Assembly: GCA_963804245.1 (NCBI GenBank)
Contig: CAWDPQ010000009.1
Location: 372,001-436,000, forward strand
DNA length: 64,000 bases
Source of the DNA: CAWDPQ01 sp963804245
GTDB lineage: Bacteria > Acidobacteriota > Vicinamibacteria > Vicinamibacterales > 2-12-FULL-66-21
Direction: 5' to 3'
In this document: in pieces, positions 28,827 to 36,493 of the stretch
Position numbering within the stretch: position 1 is the stretch's first letter
Layout of the letters: every line of letters starts with the position of its first letter
Notes under the pieces: model-generated
Database searches by the model: none
What the model saw: the letters and a program-made list of their open reading frames with translations, nothing else
What the model was told of the DNA's origin: nothing
Program-made: the position numbers and the translations under genes

Positions 28827-29954
28827 ATGCATCGTCGCGAGTTCGTTCGCCTGGCTGGCAGTGGCATGACTGCGGGCGCTTTGGCCGAGGCCGTCGTCTC
28901 GGCGCAGGCAACTGCCAATCCCGGTTCGCGACAGCCGCCGGCGGCTGCGTCGGTGCGCGCGCGGATGAAGGTCGGTACGCAGCACGGTGACTCGGATGCG
29001 ATCCTGCGTGTTCTCGCTGGCTTCGGCGTCAACAACATCTGCAGCCGCCTGCCGTCGGCGACGTTGGATGCGGCCTGGTCCGTCGAAGGATTGACGCGCC
29101 TGCGCGAGCGGGTGGAGTCGTTTGGACTCACCCTCGACATGGTTCCGCTCCCGCTCAGCTCGAGCGAAATCTCACGCAGCGAGAGCCCGGCGATCCTGCT
29201 CGGGCGCCAGCCGGATTGCGATCGTCAGATCGACGGAATCTGTCAGATGATTCGCAACACAGCGCGCGCTGGAATTCCGTCGGTGAAGTACAACCTGACC
29301 TTCATCGGCGTGCCGAGATCGGAGCCGACGAAGGGTCGCGGCGGCGCACGATACAGCACTTTTGTCTACGCCAACGCCAAACAGGACCCGCCGCTGACGA
29401 TAGCCGGGCCGGTGGATGCGGACACCTACTGGGAGCGCATCACCTACTTCCTGACGCGGGTGGTGCCGGTCGCGGAAGAGTACAAAGTGCGCCTCGCGTG
29501 CCATCCGCAGGATCCGGGCATGCCGCGCGGAAAAGGATGGCGTGGTGTTGAGACCGTGCTCGGATCCGTGGAGGGCTTGAAACGGTTCGTGTCCATCAAG
29601 GAAAGCCCGTATCACGGTCTGAACTTCTGTCAGGGAACGGTGTCCGAGATGCTCGAGAAGCCGGGCGAGCAGATCTTCGACGTCATTCGCGAGTTCGGTT
29701 CACGGCGCAAGATCTTCAACGTCCACTTCCGCAACATCGCGGGAGGATTCCTGAACTTCCGCGAGACCTTCATCGATGATGGCGATGTCGACATGCTGCG
29801 GGCGATGCGGGTCTACAAGGAGGTAGGCTACGACGGCATGATGATGCCGGACCACGTGCCGAGCGTCGAGGGTGATGGCGATCACTTGCAGGGCTTTGCT
29901 TTTGCGTTGGGGTACATCAAGGCGCTCATCGCCGCGGTGAGCGTGGAATCGTAG
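28827..29954 (+). CDS. Tat-exported mannonate dehydratase (UxuA-like)
   Basis: 375 aa. MHRREFVRLAGSGMTAGALA is a Tat signal. The body matches the UxuA TIM-barrel family: CHPQDPGMPRGKGWRGVE and the FNVHFRNIAGG box with downstream DDGDVDMLRAMRVYKE are the metal and substrate motifs of mannonate dehydratase, which converts D-mannonate to 2-keto-3-deoxygluconate. Cytoplasmic UxuA lacks a leader, so export is notable and parallels the ManD-like enzyme at 4364. Its neighbours are not uronate genes. ATG 28827 follows GAGAGGA. Confidence 0.85.
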   Translation: MHRREFVRLAGSGMTAGALAEAVVSAQATANPGSRQPPAAASVRARMKVGTQHGDSDAILRVLAGFGVNNICSRLPSATLDAAWSVEGLTRLRERVESFGLTLDMVPLPLSSSEISRSESPAILLGRQPDCDRQIDGICQMIRNTARAGIPSVKYNLTFIGVPRSEPTKGRGGARYSTFVYANAKQDPPLTIAGPVDADTYWERITYFLTRVVPVAEEYKVRLACHPQDPGMPRGKGWRGVETVLGSVEGLKRFVSIKESPYHGLNFCQGTVSEMLEKPGEQIFDVIREFGSRRKIFNVHFRNIAGGFLNFRETFIDDGDVDMLRAMRVYKEVGYDGMMMPDHVPSVEGDGDHLQGFAFALGYIKALIAAVSVES

Positions 29955-30048
29955 CGGCGGCCGTTTACAGGCGGCCCGGGGTGATGCATTATCAGGCGCG
30001 CAGCTGTTGCGTGGCCGTACCACGTGCGAGCCAACTAGAGGAGAAACG

Positions 30049-30330
30049 ATGGCCAAGAGTACGAAGAAGTCGTCTGGTAGAAAACCGAACGCCGCGTTCA
30101 TGAAGCCAGTCACGCCGAGCGCCGCGCTCTCCGAGGTGGTCGGGAGCAAACCGATCCCGCGGACGGAAGTCACCAAGAAGCTGTGGGCCTACATCAAGAA
30201 GAACAAGCTGCAGGATGCGAAGAACAAGCGGATGATCAAAGCGGACGGCACGCTGAAGCCGGTGTTCGGCGGCAAGTCGACCGTCAACATGTTCGAGATG
30301 ACCAAGCTCGTCTCCAAACATCTCAAATAG
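30049..30330 (+). CDS. SWIB/MDM2 domain protein
   Basis: 93 aa. A lysine-rich start (MAKSTKKSSGRKPNAA) precedes a full SWIB domain: PVTPSAALSEVVGSKPIPRT, KKLWAYIKKNKLQD, RMIKADGTLKPVFGGKSTVN, FEMTKLVSKHLK. In eukaryotes the fold is part of chromatin remodelling complexes; bacterial stand-alone forms, common in Chlamydiae and soil phyla, may be nucleoid-associated. GAGGAG lies five bases before the ATG. Confidence 0.92.
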   Translation: MAKSTKKSSGRKPNAAFMKPVTPSAALSEVVGSKPIPRTEVTKKLWAYIKKNKLQDAKNKRMIKADGTLKPVFGGKSTVNMFEMTKLVSKHLK

Positions 30331-30340
30331 ACGATTCGAC

Positions 30341-30908
30341 GTGGGCGATGTCACCCGTGAGGAGCTCGAGGCGGGCCTAGACGGGATCCGCGCGGCGCCG
30401 CAAGACAACGGCGTCGTGCGGCTGATCGTCAGGCGGCCGACGGTGGGCGGCCGTGAAGTGCTCGACGAAGGGCTCCTGGACGAAGGTGCACGGGCTCGTC
30501 GGCGACAACTGGGAGGCCCGCGGCAGCTCCCGCACCGCGGACGGATCGGCCCATCCCGGCATGCAGCTCAACATCATGGGCGCCCGCGCGATCGCGCTGA
30601 TCGCGCGGGACAAGACCCGCTGGCCGCTTGCTGGCGATCAGCTGTTCGTCGACCTGGACCTGAGTGAAGCGAACCTGCCGCCAGGCACGCGTCTGACGAT
30701 CGGATCCGCCATCGTCGAAATCACCGAGATCCCGCACACCGGGTGCGACAAATTCCACAAACGCTTCGGTTTCGAGGCCACCAAGTTCGTCAACTCGGCG
30801 CAGGGACGATCGCTTCGTCTCAGGGGTCTCAACGCGAGGGTAATCCAGTCAGGATCGGTGCGCATGGGCGACGTCATCCGCAAAGCGCCTCAGCCGGCGT
30901 CGGAATGA
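30341..30908 (+). pseudogene. MOSC domain protein interrupted by one extra base
   Basis: The frame opens at GTG 30341 (GDVTREELEAGLDGIRAAPQ ... VGGREVLDEGLLDE), then an extra G at 30485 shifts it; the next frame continues smoothly with VHGLVGDNWEARGS and the MOSC core (GAHPGMQLNIMG-like block, AGDQLFVDLDLSEANLPPG, ITEIPHTGCDKFHKRFG with the conserved Cys, GSVRMGDVI) to TGA 30906. The corrected product would be about 188 aa. All family motifs survive, so an indel in the sequence is more likely than inactivation. It starts 10 bp after the SWIB gene. Confidence 0.8.
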
Positions 30909-30935
30909 CGCGCACGGTCACCGTAAAATAGGGAC

Positions 30936-31202
30936 ATGTGCCGAAATATCAAGACCCTCGCGAATTTCGAGCCGCCGGCGACGGATGAGGAGATCCAGGC
31001 CTCCGCTCTGCAATTCGTCCGCAAGTTGAGCGGTACGAACCGTCCCTCCCGCACGAACGAAGCGGCTTTCAATCGGGCCGTGAATGAAGTAACCGATGCT
31101 GCTCGCCGGCTGATTCACTCGTTGAGCACCAGCGCGCCCCCCCGCAACCGCGAGGAAGAAGCGCGCAAGGCTCACGAGCGTGGGCTGAAGCGGTTCGCCT
31201 GA
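30936..31202 (+). CDS. DUF2277 family protein
   Basis: 88 aa. MCRNIKTLANFEPPATDEEI and ALQFVRKLSGTNRPSRTNEA are the near-invariant opening of DUF2277, a small helical family with no known function; NRAVNEVTDAARRLIHSL follows as usual. A TAAAAT box 12 nt before the ATG could give a nearly leaderless transcript. It is followed by a GNAT gene 16 bp downstream. Confidence 0.93.
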   Translation: MCRNIKTLANFEPPATDEEIQASALQFVRKLSGTNRPSRTNEAAFNRAVNEVTDAARRLIHSLSTSAPPRNREEEARKAHERGLKRFA

Positions 31203-31218
31203 AGCAAGGACGACAGCA

Positions 31219-31755
31219 GTGCTTGACGCGGTCGCGTCCATCACCATCGCCGACGAAACGGACGCGGCAGAGCTTGCACTGCTCCGAACCGCGGTAGCCG
31301 ACGATCTGACCCGCCGCTACGGCCCGGGACACTGGTCGGCCGCCGTGACCGAGCGAGGCGAACGGCGGAGCATCGAAACTTCGCGCGTCCTCATCGCCCG
31401 CGGTTCGACCGGATCGATCATCGCCACGTTGCGCCTCGCGACGAAAAAGCCCTGGGCGATCGACAAAGGCTACTTCGCCACCGTCCGCCGCCCTCTCTAC
31501 CTCACCGACATGGCCGTCGCGCCGGTGCTGCAGCGGCGGGGAACCGGACGCCGGATCCTCGAGGAAGCCAAGGCGATGGCCGCGGCCTGGCCGGCCGAGG
31601 CCATTCGCCTGGACGCCTACGACGCGGCCGCCGGTGCCGCGCCGTTCTACTCGAAGTGCGGTTTTCACGAGGTCGGCCGCGTCACGTATCGCGGCGTGCC
31701 GCTCGTCTACTTCGAGCTGCTGTTACCTGTTCCCGGCGTCCTCAACCGGTTGTGA
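31219..31755 (+). CDS. GNAT-family N-acetyltransferase
   Basis: 178 aa. The acetyl-CoA-binding motif is clear at about residue 100-118: LTDMAVAPVLQRRGTGRRIL, followed by IRLDAYDAAAGAAPFYSKCG, the usual motif B with the FY pair. The substrate is unknown. GTG 31219 is preceded by AAGGA. The stop codon overlaps the GTG of a 35-codon frame. Confidence 0.88.
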   Translation: MLDAVASITIADETDAAELALLRTAVADDLTRRYGPGHWSAAVTERGERRSIETSRVLIARGSTGSIIATLRLATKKPWAIDKGYFATVRRPLYLTDMAVAPVLQRRGTGRRILEEAKAMAAAWPAEAIRLDAYDAAAGAAPFYSKCGFHEVGRVTYRGVPLVYFELLLPVPGVLNRL

Positions 31756-31859
31756 CGACTCCCGGCCCCTTTGGCTTCAAACCAGCCGATGTCGAAACCA
31801 CGCTGAAGACCCTTTTACCGGCCACACAGGCTTCGGCCGGCGCTCGCTACCTCCAATGA
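31752..31859 (+). CDS. Possible 35-codon coupled small ORF
   Basis: Starts at GTG 31752 inside the GTGA that ends the acetyltransferase and stops at TGA 31857-31859 inside the ATGA that starts the next gene. It encodes a short peptide (VTTPGPFGFKPADVETTLK ... GARYLQ) with no recognised domain. Overlaps of four bases on both sides are what a genuine coupled gene in this region shows, but it could also be a remnant of a longer gene or chance. Confidence 0.35.
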   Translation: MTTPGPFGFKPADVETTLKTLLPATQASAGARYLQ

Positions 31860-32332
31860 GCACGCCACGCGCTCTTCTGTACGGCACGCTCGCCGTTGGG
31901 ATCCTCGACCTTCTCGACGCTGTGGTGTTCTTCGGACTGCGCGGCGTGCAGCCGATCCGCATCTTTCAGTCGATCGCCTCGGGTCTGCTGGGACGCGCGG
32001 CGTTCTCCGGCGGGATGGCGAGCGCGGCATTGGGCATCGCGCTCCACTTCTTCATCGCCTTCCTCATCGTTGCCGTCTTTTTCCTCGCCAGCAGGCGGTT
32101 GCCGGCTCTCGTGCGGGCCCCAATCCTTTCCGGGCTCATCTACGGCATCGGCGCCTACATCGTCATGCAGTACATCGTCATACCGTTGTCAGCCGCCGGC
32201 ACGGGACGATTTTCCTGGCCCGTGTTCGTCAACGGCGTGCTCATCCACATGTTCGGCGTGGGTCTGCCGGCGAGCCTGGCCGCGCGTGCGGCGACTCGGA
32301 GGGCGACGACGTCGAGGGCCTGGAGCTCATGA
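31856..32332 (+). CDS. Four-helix membrane protein, unknown function
   Basis: 158 aa. Hydrophobic segments: LLYGTLAVGILDLLDAVVFFG (about 7-27), SAALGIALHFFIAFLIVAVFFLA (56-78), ILSGLIYGIGAYIVMQYIVIPL (90-111) and FVNGVLIHMFGVGLPASLAA (122-141). The pattern fits a family of uncharacterised four-helix proteins resembling DUF1440 or YagU. Both ends overlap neighbours by four bases, so it is probably translated from the same message as the SnoaL-like gene. Confidence 0.7.
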   Translation: MSTPRALLYGTLAVGILDLLDAVVFFGLRGVQPIRIFQSIASGLLGRAAFSGGMASAALGIALHFFIAFLIVAVFFLASRRLPALVRAPILSGLIYGIGAYIVMQYIVIPLSAAGTGRFSWPVFVNGVLIHMFGVGLPASLAARAATRRATTSRAWSS

Positions 32333-32718
32333 CGTCGAACGAGGAGCACGCAGCACGCATCCGCGGTCTCGATGAGTCGTGGAAGGCCGCCGCGGCGCGG
32401 CGTGACCTGGACGGCATGCTCGCGATTTATGCAGACGATGCGCAGGAGCTTCTGCCGGGAGTTGCGCCGATCGTCGGCCGCGAGGCCATCCGCAAGTTCT
32501 ACGGTGGCGTCCTCGAACAGCTTCCACGCTGCGTCTATGCGTTCGAAGCGCATGAAACGGTTGTCGCCGAGTCGGCGGACCTGGCCGTCGTGCGCGGTTC
32601 ATACCGTTTCACTCCGGACGAACGCTGGCCGGAAAACGCTCAGACGGGAAAGTTCATCGGCGTGTGGCGCCGCCGTGACGGTGACTGGCGCCTTCAGTTC
32701 AACATCTCGAATGCGTGA
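32329..32718 (+). CDS. SnoaL-like / DUF4440 domain protein
   Basis: 129 aa, a single NTF2-like cone fold: LDESWKAAAARRDLDGMLAI YADDA, GREAIRKFYGG, ADLAVVRGSYRF, GKFIGVWRRRDGDWRLQFNI are the standard helix and strand blocks. Such proteins range from ketosteroid-isomerase-like enzymes to binding proteins; no catalytic residues can be fixed. ATGA overlap with the membrane gene upstream. It is followed, 57 bp later, by the SelW-like gene. Confidence 0.85.
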   Translation: MTSNEEHAARIRGLDESWKAAAARRDLDGMLAIYADDAQELLPGVAPIVGREAIRKFYGGVLEQLPRCVYAFEAHETVVAESADLAVVRGSYRFTPDERWPENAQTGKFIGVWRRRDGDWRLQFNISNA

Positions 32719-32775
32719 TTCGCGAGCTCGCGTCCGGCTCAAGCCGGATGTCAGGTGTCGATTTCCGAGGCCCAT

Positions 32776-32997
32776 ATGCGTGTGACGATTACTTATTGCG
32801 GACGTTGAAACTACTTGCCCAGGGCTTCCAGTCTGGCAGCCACAATCAAGAACGAACTTGGCATCGACGCCGAGCTGACGCGCGGCGACCGCGGCGTTTT
32901 CGACGTCGCGGTGAACGGCAGGGTGATATTTTCGAAGTACTCCGCCGGACGTTTTCCGAATGACGACGAAATCGTTCAGGCGTTGCGACCGAAGTAG
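32776..32997 (+). CDS. SelW-like (Rdx family) selenoprotein with in-frame TGA in a CxxU motif
   Basis: 73 aa if the TGA at 32806-32808 is read as selenocysteine. ATG 32776 follows a GAGG ribosome site and opens MRVTITYCGR-U-NYLPRASS: Cys8 and U11 form CxxU, the redox motif at the end of strand 1 in SelW/SelT/SelH thioredoxin-like proteins (CxxC in cysteine forms). The rest is in frame and typical: LAATIKNELGIDAELTRGDR, GVFDVAVNG, IFSKYSAGRFPNDDEIV. A bacterial SECIS-like hairpin follows the TGA. Without Sec decoding only a truncated TTG-started product from 32815 would be predicted, lacking strand 1. The alternative is a Cys-to-stop mutation. selA, selB and selC are not in the window. Confidence 0.8.
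32806..32838 (+). promoter_or_regulatory. UGA(Sec) codon and bacterial SECIS-like hairpin
   Basis: Downstream of the TGA, 32816-32822 (TGCCCAG) pairs with 32833-32838 (CTGGCA) with one bulged C, giving a six-base-pair stem and a 10-nt loop (GGCTTCCAGT) that starts with G. The first loop G is 17 nt from the U of UGA. Both features fit known bacterial SECIS elements: a stem, a small apical loop with a G among its first two bases, and a distance of about 16-37 nt. Confidence 0.65.
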
Positions 32998-33014
32998 CGC
33001 GGGACGCCCATGCC

Positions 33015-33353
33015 ATGTCGACTGACCCACCGATCGCGCCGGAGCGGCTGCTCGAGTTGATCGATGCGCAAGCCGCGCCCGTGATCGTCGACGTACGCTC
33101 GCGCCGCGAGTTCCGTGCGGGACACGTCCCCGGCGCAGTCAACATCCCGTTCTGGACAATCATCACCGCGCCTATTCCCGCCACGGTCGAAGACCCCCTC
33201 GTCGTCTACTGCGGCCACGGGCCGCGTGCGGTAGCCGCACGCAGCATGCTGCGCTGGCGAGGTTTCCGTCACGTCGCAATGCTGTCCGGCCATATGTCCG
33301 CCTGGCACGCAAAGGGCTTAAGGAACTGGGGAACTGGGGAACTGGGGAAGTGA
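33015..33353 (+). CDS. Rhodanese-like domain protein
   Basis: 112 aa. APVIVDVRSRREFRAGHVPG (21-40) and the active-site loop VVYCGHGPRA with Cys66 identify a single rhodanese domain, which transfers sulfur to thiophilic acceptors through a Cys persulfide. The last residues (NWGTGELGK) are encoded by a GGGGAACT tandem repeat (33325-33350), so the natural tail may be shorter. It lies 17 bp after the SelW-like gene; a redox or sulfur-transfer link is possible but unproven. Confidence 0.88.
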   Translation: MSTDPPIAPERLLELIDAQAAPVIVDVRSRREFRAGHVPGAVNIPFWTIITAPIPATVEDPLVVYCGHGPRAVAARSMLRWRGFRHVAMLSGHMSAWHAKGLRNWGTGELGK

Positions 33354-33380
33354 AGAATGAAACCCCCGTGGCCCCCCCGC

Positions 33381-33415
33381 GTGAAGGATCCGAGTAATGT
33401 GAAGGATCCGAGTAA
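33381..33415 (+). repeat. Two tandem copies of a 17-bp sequence
   Basis: GTGAAGGATCCGAGTAA is repeated exactly at 33381-33397 and 33399-33415, period 18, immediately before the coiled-coil membrane protein gene (ATG 33425). Could be a protein-binding site or a slippage product. Confidence 0.85.
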
Positions 33416-33424
33416 GATGACGCT

Positions 33425-34480
33425 ATGCGGAGCGCGCCGCTGCATCGGGACGAGCCGTCGCTCGAAGACCGTCTGGCGCAGCTCGATCAGCAGCTTCGCC
33501 GATTCGAAACCTCCCTCAGGACCCAGCAACAGAGCCATGTGCGAGCCAGGGATCTCGAGCTCGAATTGGCTTCGGTCGTCGAGCGGGGGCGGGCTGTCGT
33601 CGCCGAACTGGCCAGCGTTGGCGATCAGGTGCGCCAGGCGGCGGACGCGGCGACTCGAGACGCGCTCGCGGAATCGCTCGAGCGCGCCCGTGAGTTCGAA
33701 CAGCGCGGTGCCCGCATACTCGAGGCCTACGGCACCGCCATCCGTGCTGCGCAACAGGCCGTCGCCCGGGCGGAAGCGCGCATCGACGCGTTCGATGAAC
33801 GCGTTGCGCGCGAGCTGGCCCAGGCCGCCCGCGACATCCGCGAAGCGGCGGCGATCATCAAAGAGGGTCCGCCCAAGCCGGCTGCGGAATCCAACTTCTG
33901 GACGCGGTGGCGAAGTCTGCTGCCGGCGCTTCTTGCGGCAGCGCTGATCCTCGGGGCGCTGGCCGCGTATTCCCTGGTCGCGCGCATGCTGCGCGATGCG
34001 TCATCCCGAGCCGCGGCCGCTGAACGTCAGGCGCACGAGATTCAGCGAGAGTCCACCCAGCAGATTGAGTCGACCACCCGCACCGCGCAGCAGGCCAACG
34101 CCGAAGCACTGGCGGCGGCGGCGCGCGCCGAGCGGATGTTCGCGGTACTGGCCGCTCCGGATATTCAACGACTCCCGATGCGTGGCTTGGGCACGGCGCC
34201 GGATGCCTCCGGTCAGGCCGTCTGGAGTCCCTCGCGCGGTGTCGTCCTGACGGCGACGCGTCTGCCAGCAGTCGGCCCGAATGCGACGTATCAAGTGTGG
34301 CTCGTGACCCGCGAGGATTCGCTGAACCTGGGGCGGGTGTCTCCGGATGCGCAGGGACGCATCAACGCCTACTTTGATTTTCCAGCCGGCTTCACCGGCA
34401 ATCCGTATGGTTTCATGATCAGCCGGGAGCCCGCGGGCGGCAGTCCACGCCCCTCGCGTGCGATCGTGCTCGCGTCGTGA
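33425..34480 (+). CDS. Coiled-coil membrane protein with RskA-like C-terminal domain
   Basis: 351 aa. Residues 10-145 are an almost continuous Gln/Ala/Arg-rich coiled coil (LEDRLAQLDQQLRRFETSL, ARILEAYGTAIRAAQQAVAR). One membrane helix follows (LLPALLAAALILGALAAYSL, about 164-183), a second short coiled coil, then about 110 periplasmic residues similar to the anti-sigma-K factor (RskA) C-terminal domain: RLPAVGPNATYQVWLVT and RINAYFDFPAGFTG. In RskA proteins the cytoplasmic part binds an ECF sigma factor; here it is a coiled coil without the anti-sigma motif, so another partner is likely. The stop overlaps the methyltransferase start (GTGA). Confidence 0.75.
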   Translation: MRSAPLHRDEPSLEDRLAQLDQQLRRFETSLRTQQQSHVRARDLELELASVVERGRAVVAELASVGDQVRQAADAATRDALAESLERAREFEQRGARILEAYGTAIRAAQQAVARAEARIDAFDERVARELAQAARDIREAAAIIKEGPPKPAAESNFWTRWRSLLPALLAAALILGALAAYSLVARMLRDASSRAAAAERQAHEIQRESTQQIESTTRTAQQANAEALAAAARAERMFAVLAAPDIQRLPMRGLGTAPDASGQAVWSPSRGVVLTATRLPAVGPNATYQVWLVTREDSLNLGRVSPDAQGRINAYFDFPAGFTGNPYGFMISREPAGGSPRPSRAIVLAS

Positions 34481-35097
34481 TCGCGATGAGTTTGGACGAC
34501 TGGCTGGCCGCAGCGCGAGCGGACAACGACGAGCTGCGCGAACGGATTCTGACCGGGTACAAGGCGGGCAAGCCCTTTACCCCCTACGTTCCGACGATCG
34601 CGATCACGACGCCACTCGCAGCGGCGCTCGATTTCGGCTGTGGCCTGGGCCGGAACTTTCCATATCTGACGGCAGTGGCAAGGCGCGTGGACGGGTTCGA
34701 CCTGCCGCCGATGATCGCACGGTGTCGAGAGGCGCTGCCGGATACGCCGGTCGGTCTCAGCGATGACTGGAGTGCAGTCAGGCAGCGGCACTACGATCTC
34801 GTGTTCGCGTCGCTCGTGCTGCAGCACATCGAGACCGCAGCGTGTGTGGATTTCCTGTCCGATTTCTCCCGCATGGCACCACGCACCTACGTTCTGACCC
34901 GTGGGGACAGCGACTTCGACGTCGGCATCCTCGATCTGATAGCCGATTCCGGCCTGTTCGATGTCGAGGCGTGCGCGCTCGTCGAGCACGACTCCGACAC
35001 ACATCGATTGCGTCAGGTGGCTCCGCTTGGCTTCGAAGCGGCGCGACGAGGGGACGGCGGCGCGCATTACGATCTGCTGTTACGGTCCCGGATGTGA
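34477..35097 (+). CDS. SAM-dependent methyltransferase, class I
   Basis: 206 aa. LDFGCGLGRNFPYL (about residues 50-63) is motif I for S-adenosylmethionine binding, FDLPPMIARCREAL motif II, and YDLVFASLVLQHIE the post-II strand with the catalytic-loop position. There is no substrate-specific domain. GTG 34477 overlaps the stop of the coiled-coil gene; ATG 34486 is an internal alternative. The stop in turn overlaps the next start. Confidence 0.87.
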   Translation: MIAMSLDDWLAAARADNDELRERILTGYKAGKPFTPYVPTIAITTPLAAALDFGCGLGRNFPYLTAVARRVDGFDLPPMIARCREALPDTPVGLSDDWSAVRQRHYDLVFASLVLQHIETAACVDFLSDFSRMAPRTYVLTRGDSDFDVGILDLIADSGLFDVEACALVEHDSDTHRLRQVAPLGFEAARRGDGGAHYDLLLRSRM

Positions 35098-35684
35098 AAC
35101 CGAGATTCTTCAAGACTTCCGCTGAGTTCCGGTCGTGGCTCGCGAAGAACCGCACCGCCGCGTCCGAGTTGTGGGTGGGTTTCTACAAGAAGGACTCCGG
35201 CAAGGGCGGGATCACCTACAGCGAAGCGCTGGACGAGGCGCTGTGTTTCGGCTGGATTGACGGCGTTCGAAAGAGCGTCGATGCGGAGAGCTATACGATT
35301 CGCTTTTCTCCGCGCCAGCCGAAAAGCATCTGGAGCGCGGTCAACACTCGACGGGTCGCGGCGCTCACCAAAGCCGGCAGCATGGATCCGTCAGGCCTCG
35401 AGGTTTTCCGGAATCGCGACCCGGGGCGTACGCTGCTCTATTCGTACGAGCGCGAGCGCGCTGAGTTCACCGGTCTGTGGCTGGAACGCTTTCGGTCGAA
35501 CGCGGCGGCATGGCGGTTCTTCGACGCGCAGCCTCCTTCGTACAAGCGAACCGTGACCTTTTGGGTCATGAGCGCGAAGAAGGAAGAGACGCGATCCAAG
35601 CGACTCGATGCCCTGATTGCGGAATCCGGCCTCAGTCGGCGCATCGGGCTTCTTTCACCGCCGAAGTCACGGGACGGGCGCTGA
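35094..35684 (+). CDS. YdeI/OmpD-associated family protein
   Basis: 196 aa. KPRFFKTSAEFRSWLAKNRT, ELWVGFYKKDSGKGGITYSE, DEALCFGWIDGVRKSVDAES and SPRQPKSIWSAVNTRRV are the highly conserved YdeI blocks. The family is tied to stress and peptide resistance in enterobacteria, but its biochemical role is unknown. GTG 35094 overlaps the methyltransferase stop by four bases and the product ends 2 bp before the tryptophan dioxygenase start. Confidence 0.9.
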   Translation: MKPRFFKTSAEFRSWLAKNRTAASELWVGFYKKDSGKGGITYSEALDEALCFGWIDGVRKSVDAESYTIRFSPRQPKSIWSAVNTRRVAALTKAGSMDPSGLEVFRNRDPGRTLLYSYERERAEFTGLWLERFRSNAAAWRFFDAQPPSYKRTVTFWVMSAKKEETRSKRLDALIAESGLSRRIGLLSPPKSRDGR

Positions 35685-35686
35685 GC

Positions 35687-36493
35687 ATGTCCGAGGAATC
35701 CGCACGGTCATCAGCAGTCACCTACGCCAGCTATCTGCAGATCGACGCGCTGCTCGAGCTGCAGAAACCGCGCTCCGAGGGGCCCGAGCACGATGAGATG
35801 TTGTTCATCGTGATCCATCAGGTATACGAGCTGTGGTTCAAACAGCTCCTCCACGAGTTCGATCGGGTCATGCACCTGCTCCGGACGAGCGATGGCGTTC
35901 GCGCGCAGCACACGCTCAGACGGATCCTGACGATCCTCAAGGTTCTCGTCGCTCAGCTCGATATTCTCGAGACGATGACTCCGCTGGAGTTTCTGTCGTT
36001 CCGCAGTCGCCTGGAGGCGGCCAGCGGTTTTCAATCCGACCAGTTCCGCCAAATCGAATTCGTCCTGGGAAACAAGTCGACGGGTGCCGTCGAGCGCTTT
36101 GCGCCCGGTTCGCGCGCGCGCGACGCACTGGAACGGCGGTGGTCGGAAGGGACGCTCTGGGATGCTTTTCTCCAGTATCTCGATCGGCAGGGATATCGCC
36201 TGCCGAACGAGCTGCTGACACGAGACGTCACTCAGCCCATCAAGCCGTCGCCGGAGGTGCAGGAGATCCTGATCCGCCTCTACCGGACGGATCCCAAGAA
36301 CGCCGAGATCTGCGAGCGATTCGTCGATTTGGACGAAGGGCTCCAGGAATGGCGCTACCGCCACGTCAAGATGGTGGAACGGACCATAGGCACCAAGCCG
36401 GGAACAGGCGGGTCGTCGGGCGCGCGCTATCTCGCCGGAACCATCGCGCGGCCTCTTTTTCCGGACCTGTGGGAGATCCGGGCTTCACTGTGA
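35687..36493 (+). CDS. kynA: Tryptophan 2,3-dioxygenase
   Basis: 268 aa, normal length. YASYLQIDALLELQKPRSE, MLFIVIHQVYELWFKQLLHE (active-site His44) and PLEFLSFRSRLEAASGFQSD are the invariant blocks, with the haem-ligand histidine in YRHVKMVERTIGTKPGTGGS. The enzyme opens the indole ring of L-tryptophan to give N-formylkynurenine, the first step of the kynurenine pathway, in the cytoplasm. No formamidase or kynureninase is adjacent; the cyclase-family gene at 18598 is secreted and so an unlikely partner. ATG 35687 is 2 bp after the YdeI-like stop codon. Confidence 0.95.
   Translation: MSEESARSSAVTYASYLQIDALLELQKPRSEGPEHDEMLFIVIHQVYELWFKQLLHEFDRVMHLLRTSDGVRAQHTLRRILTILKVLVAQLDILETMTPLEFLSFRSRLEAASGFQSDQFRQIEFVLGNKSTGAVERFAPGSRARDALERRWSEGTLWDAFLQYLDRQGYRLPNELLTRDVTQPIKPSPEVQEILIRLYRTDPKNAEICERFVDLDEGLQEWRYRHVKMVERTIGTKPGTGGSSGARYLAGTIARPLFPDLWEIRASL

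Noticed and set aside
32815..32997. Short protein starting at TTG 32815
   Set aside because: It would lack strand 1 and the redox motif of the SelW fold; reading the TGA as selenocysteine gives the full family protein.
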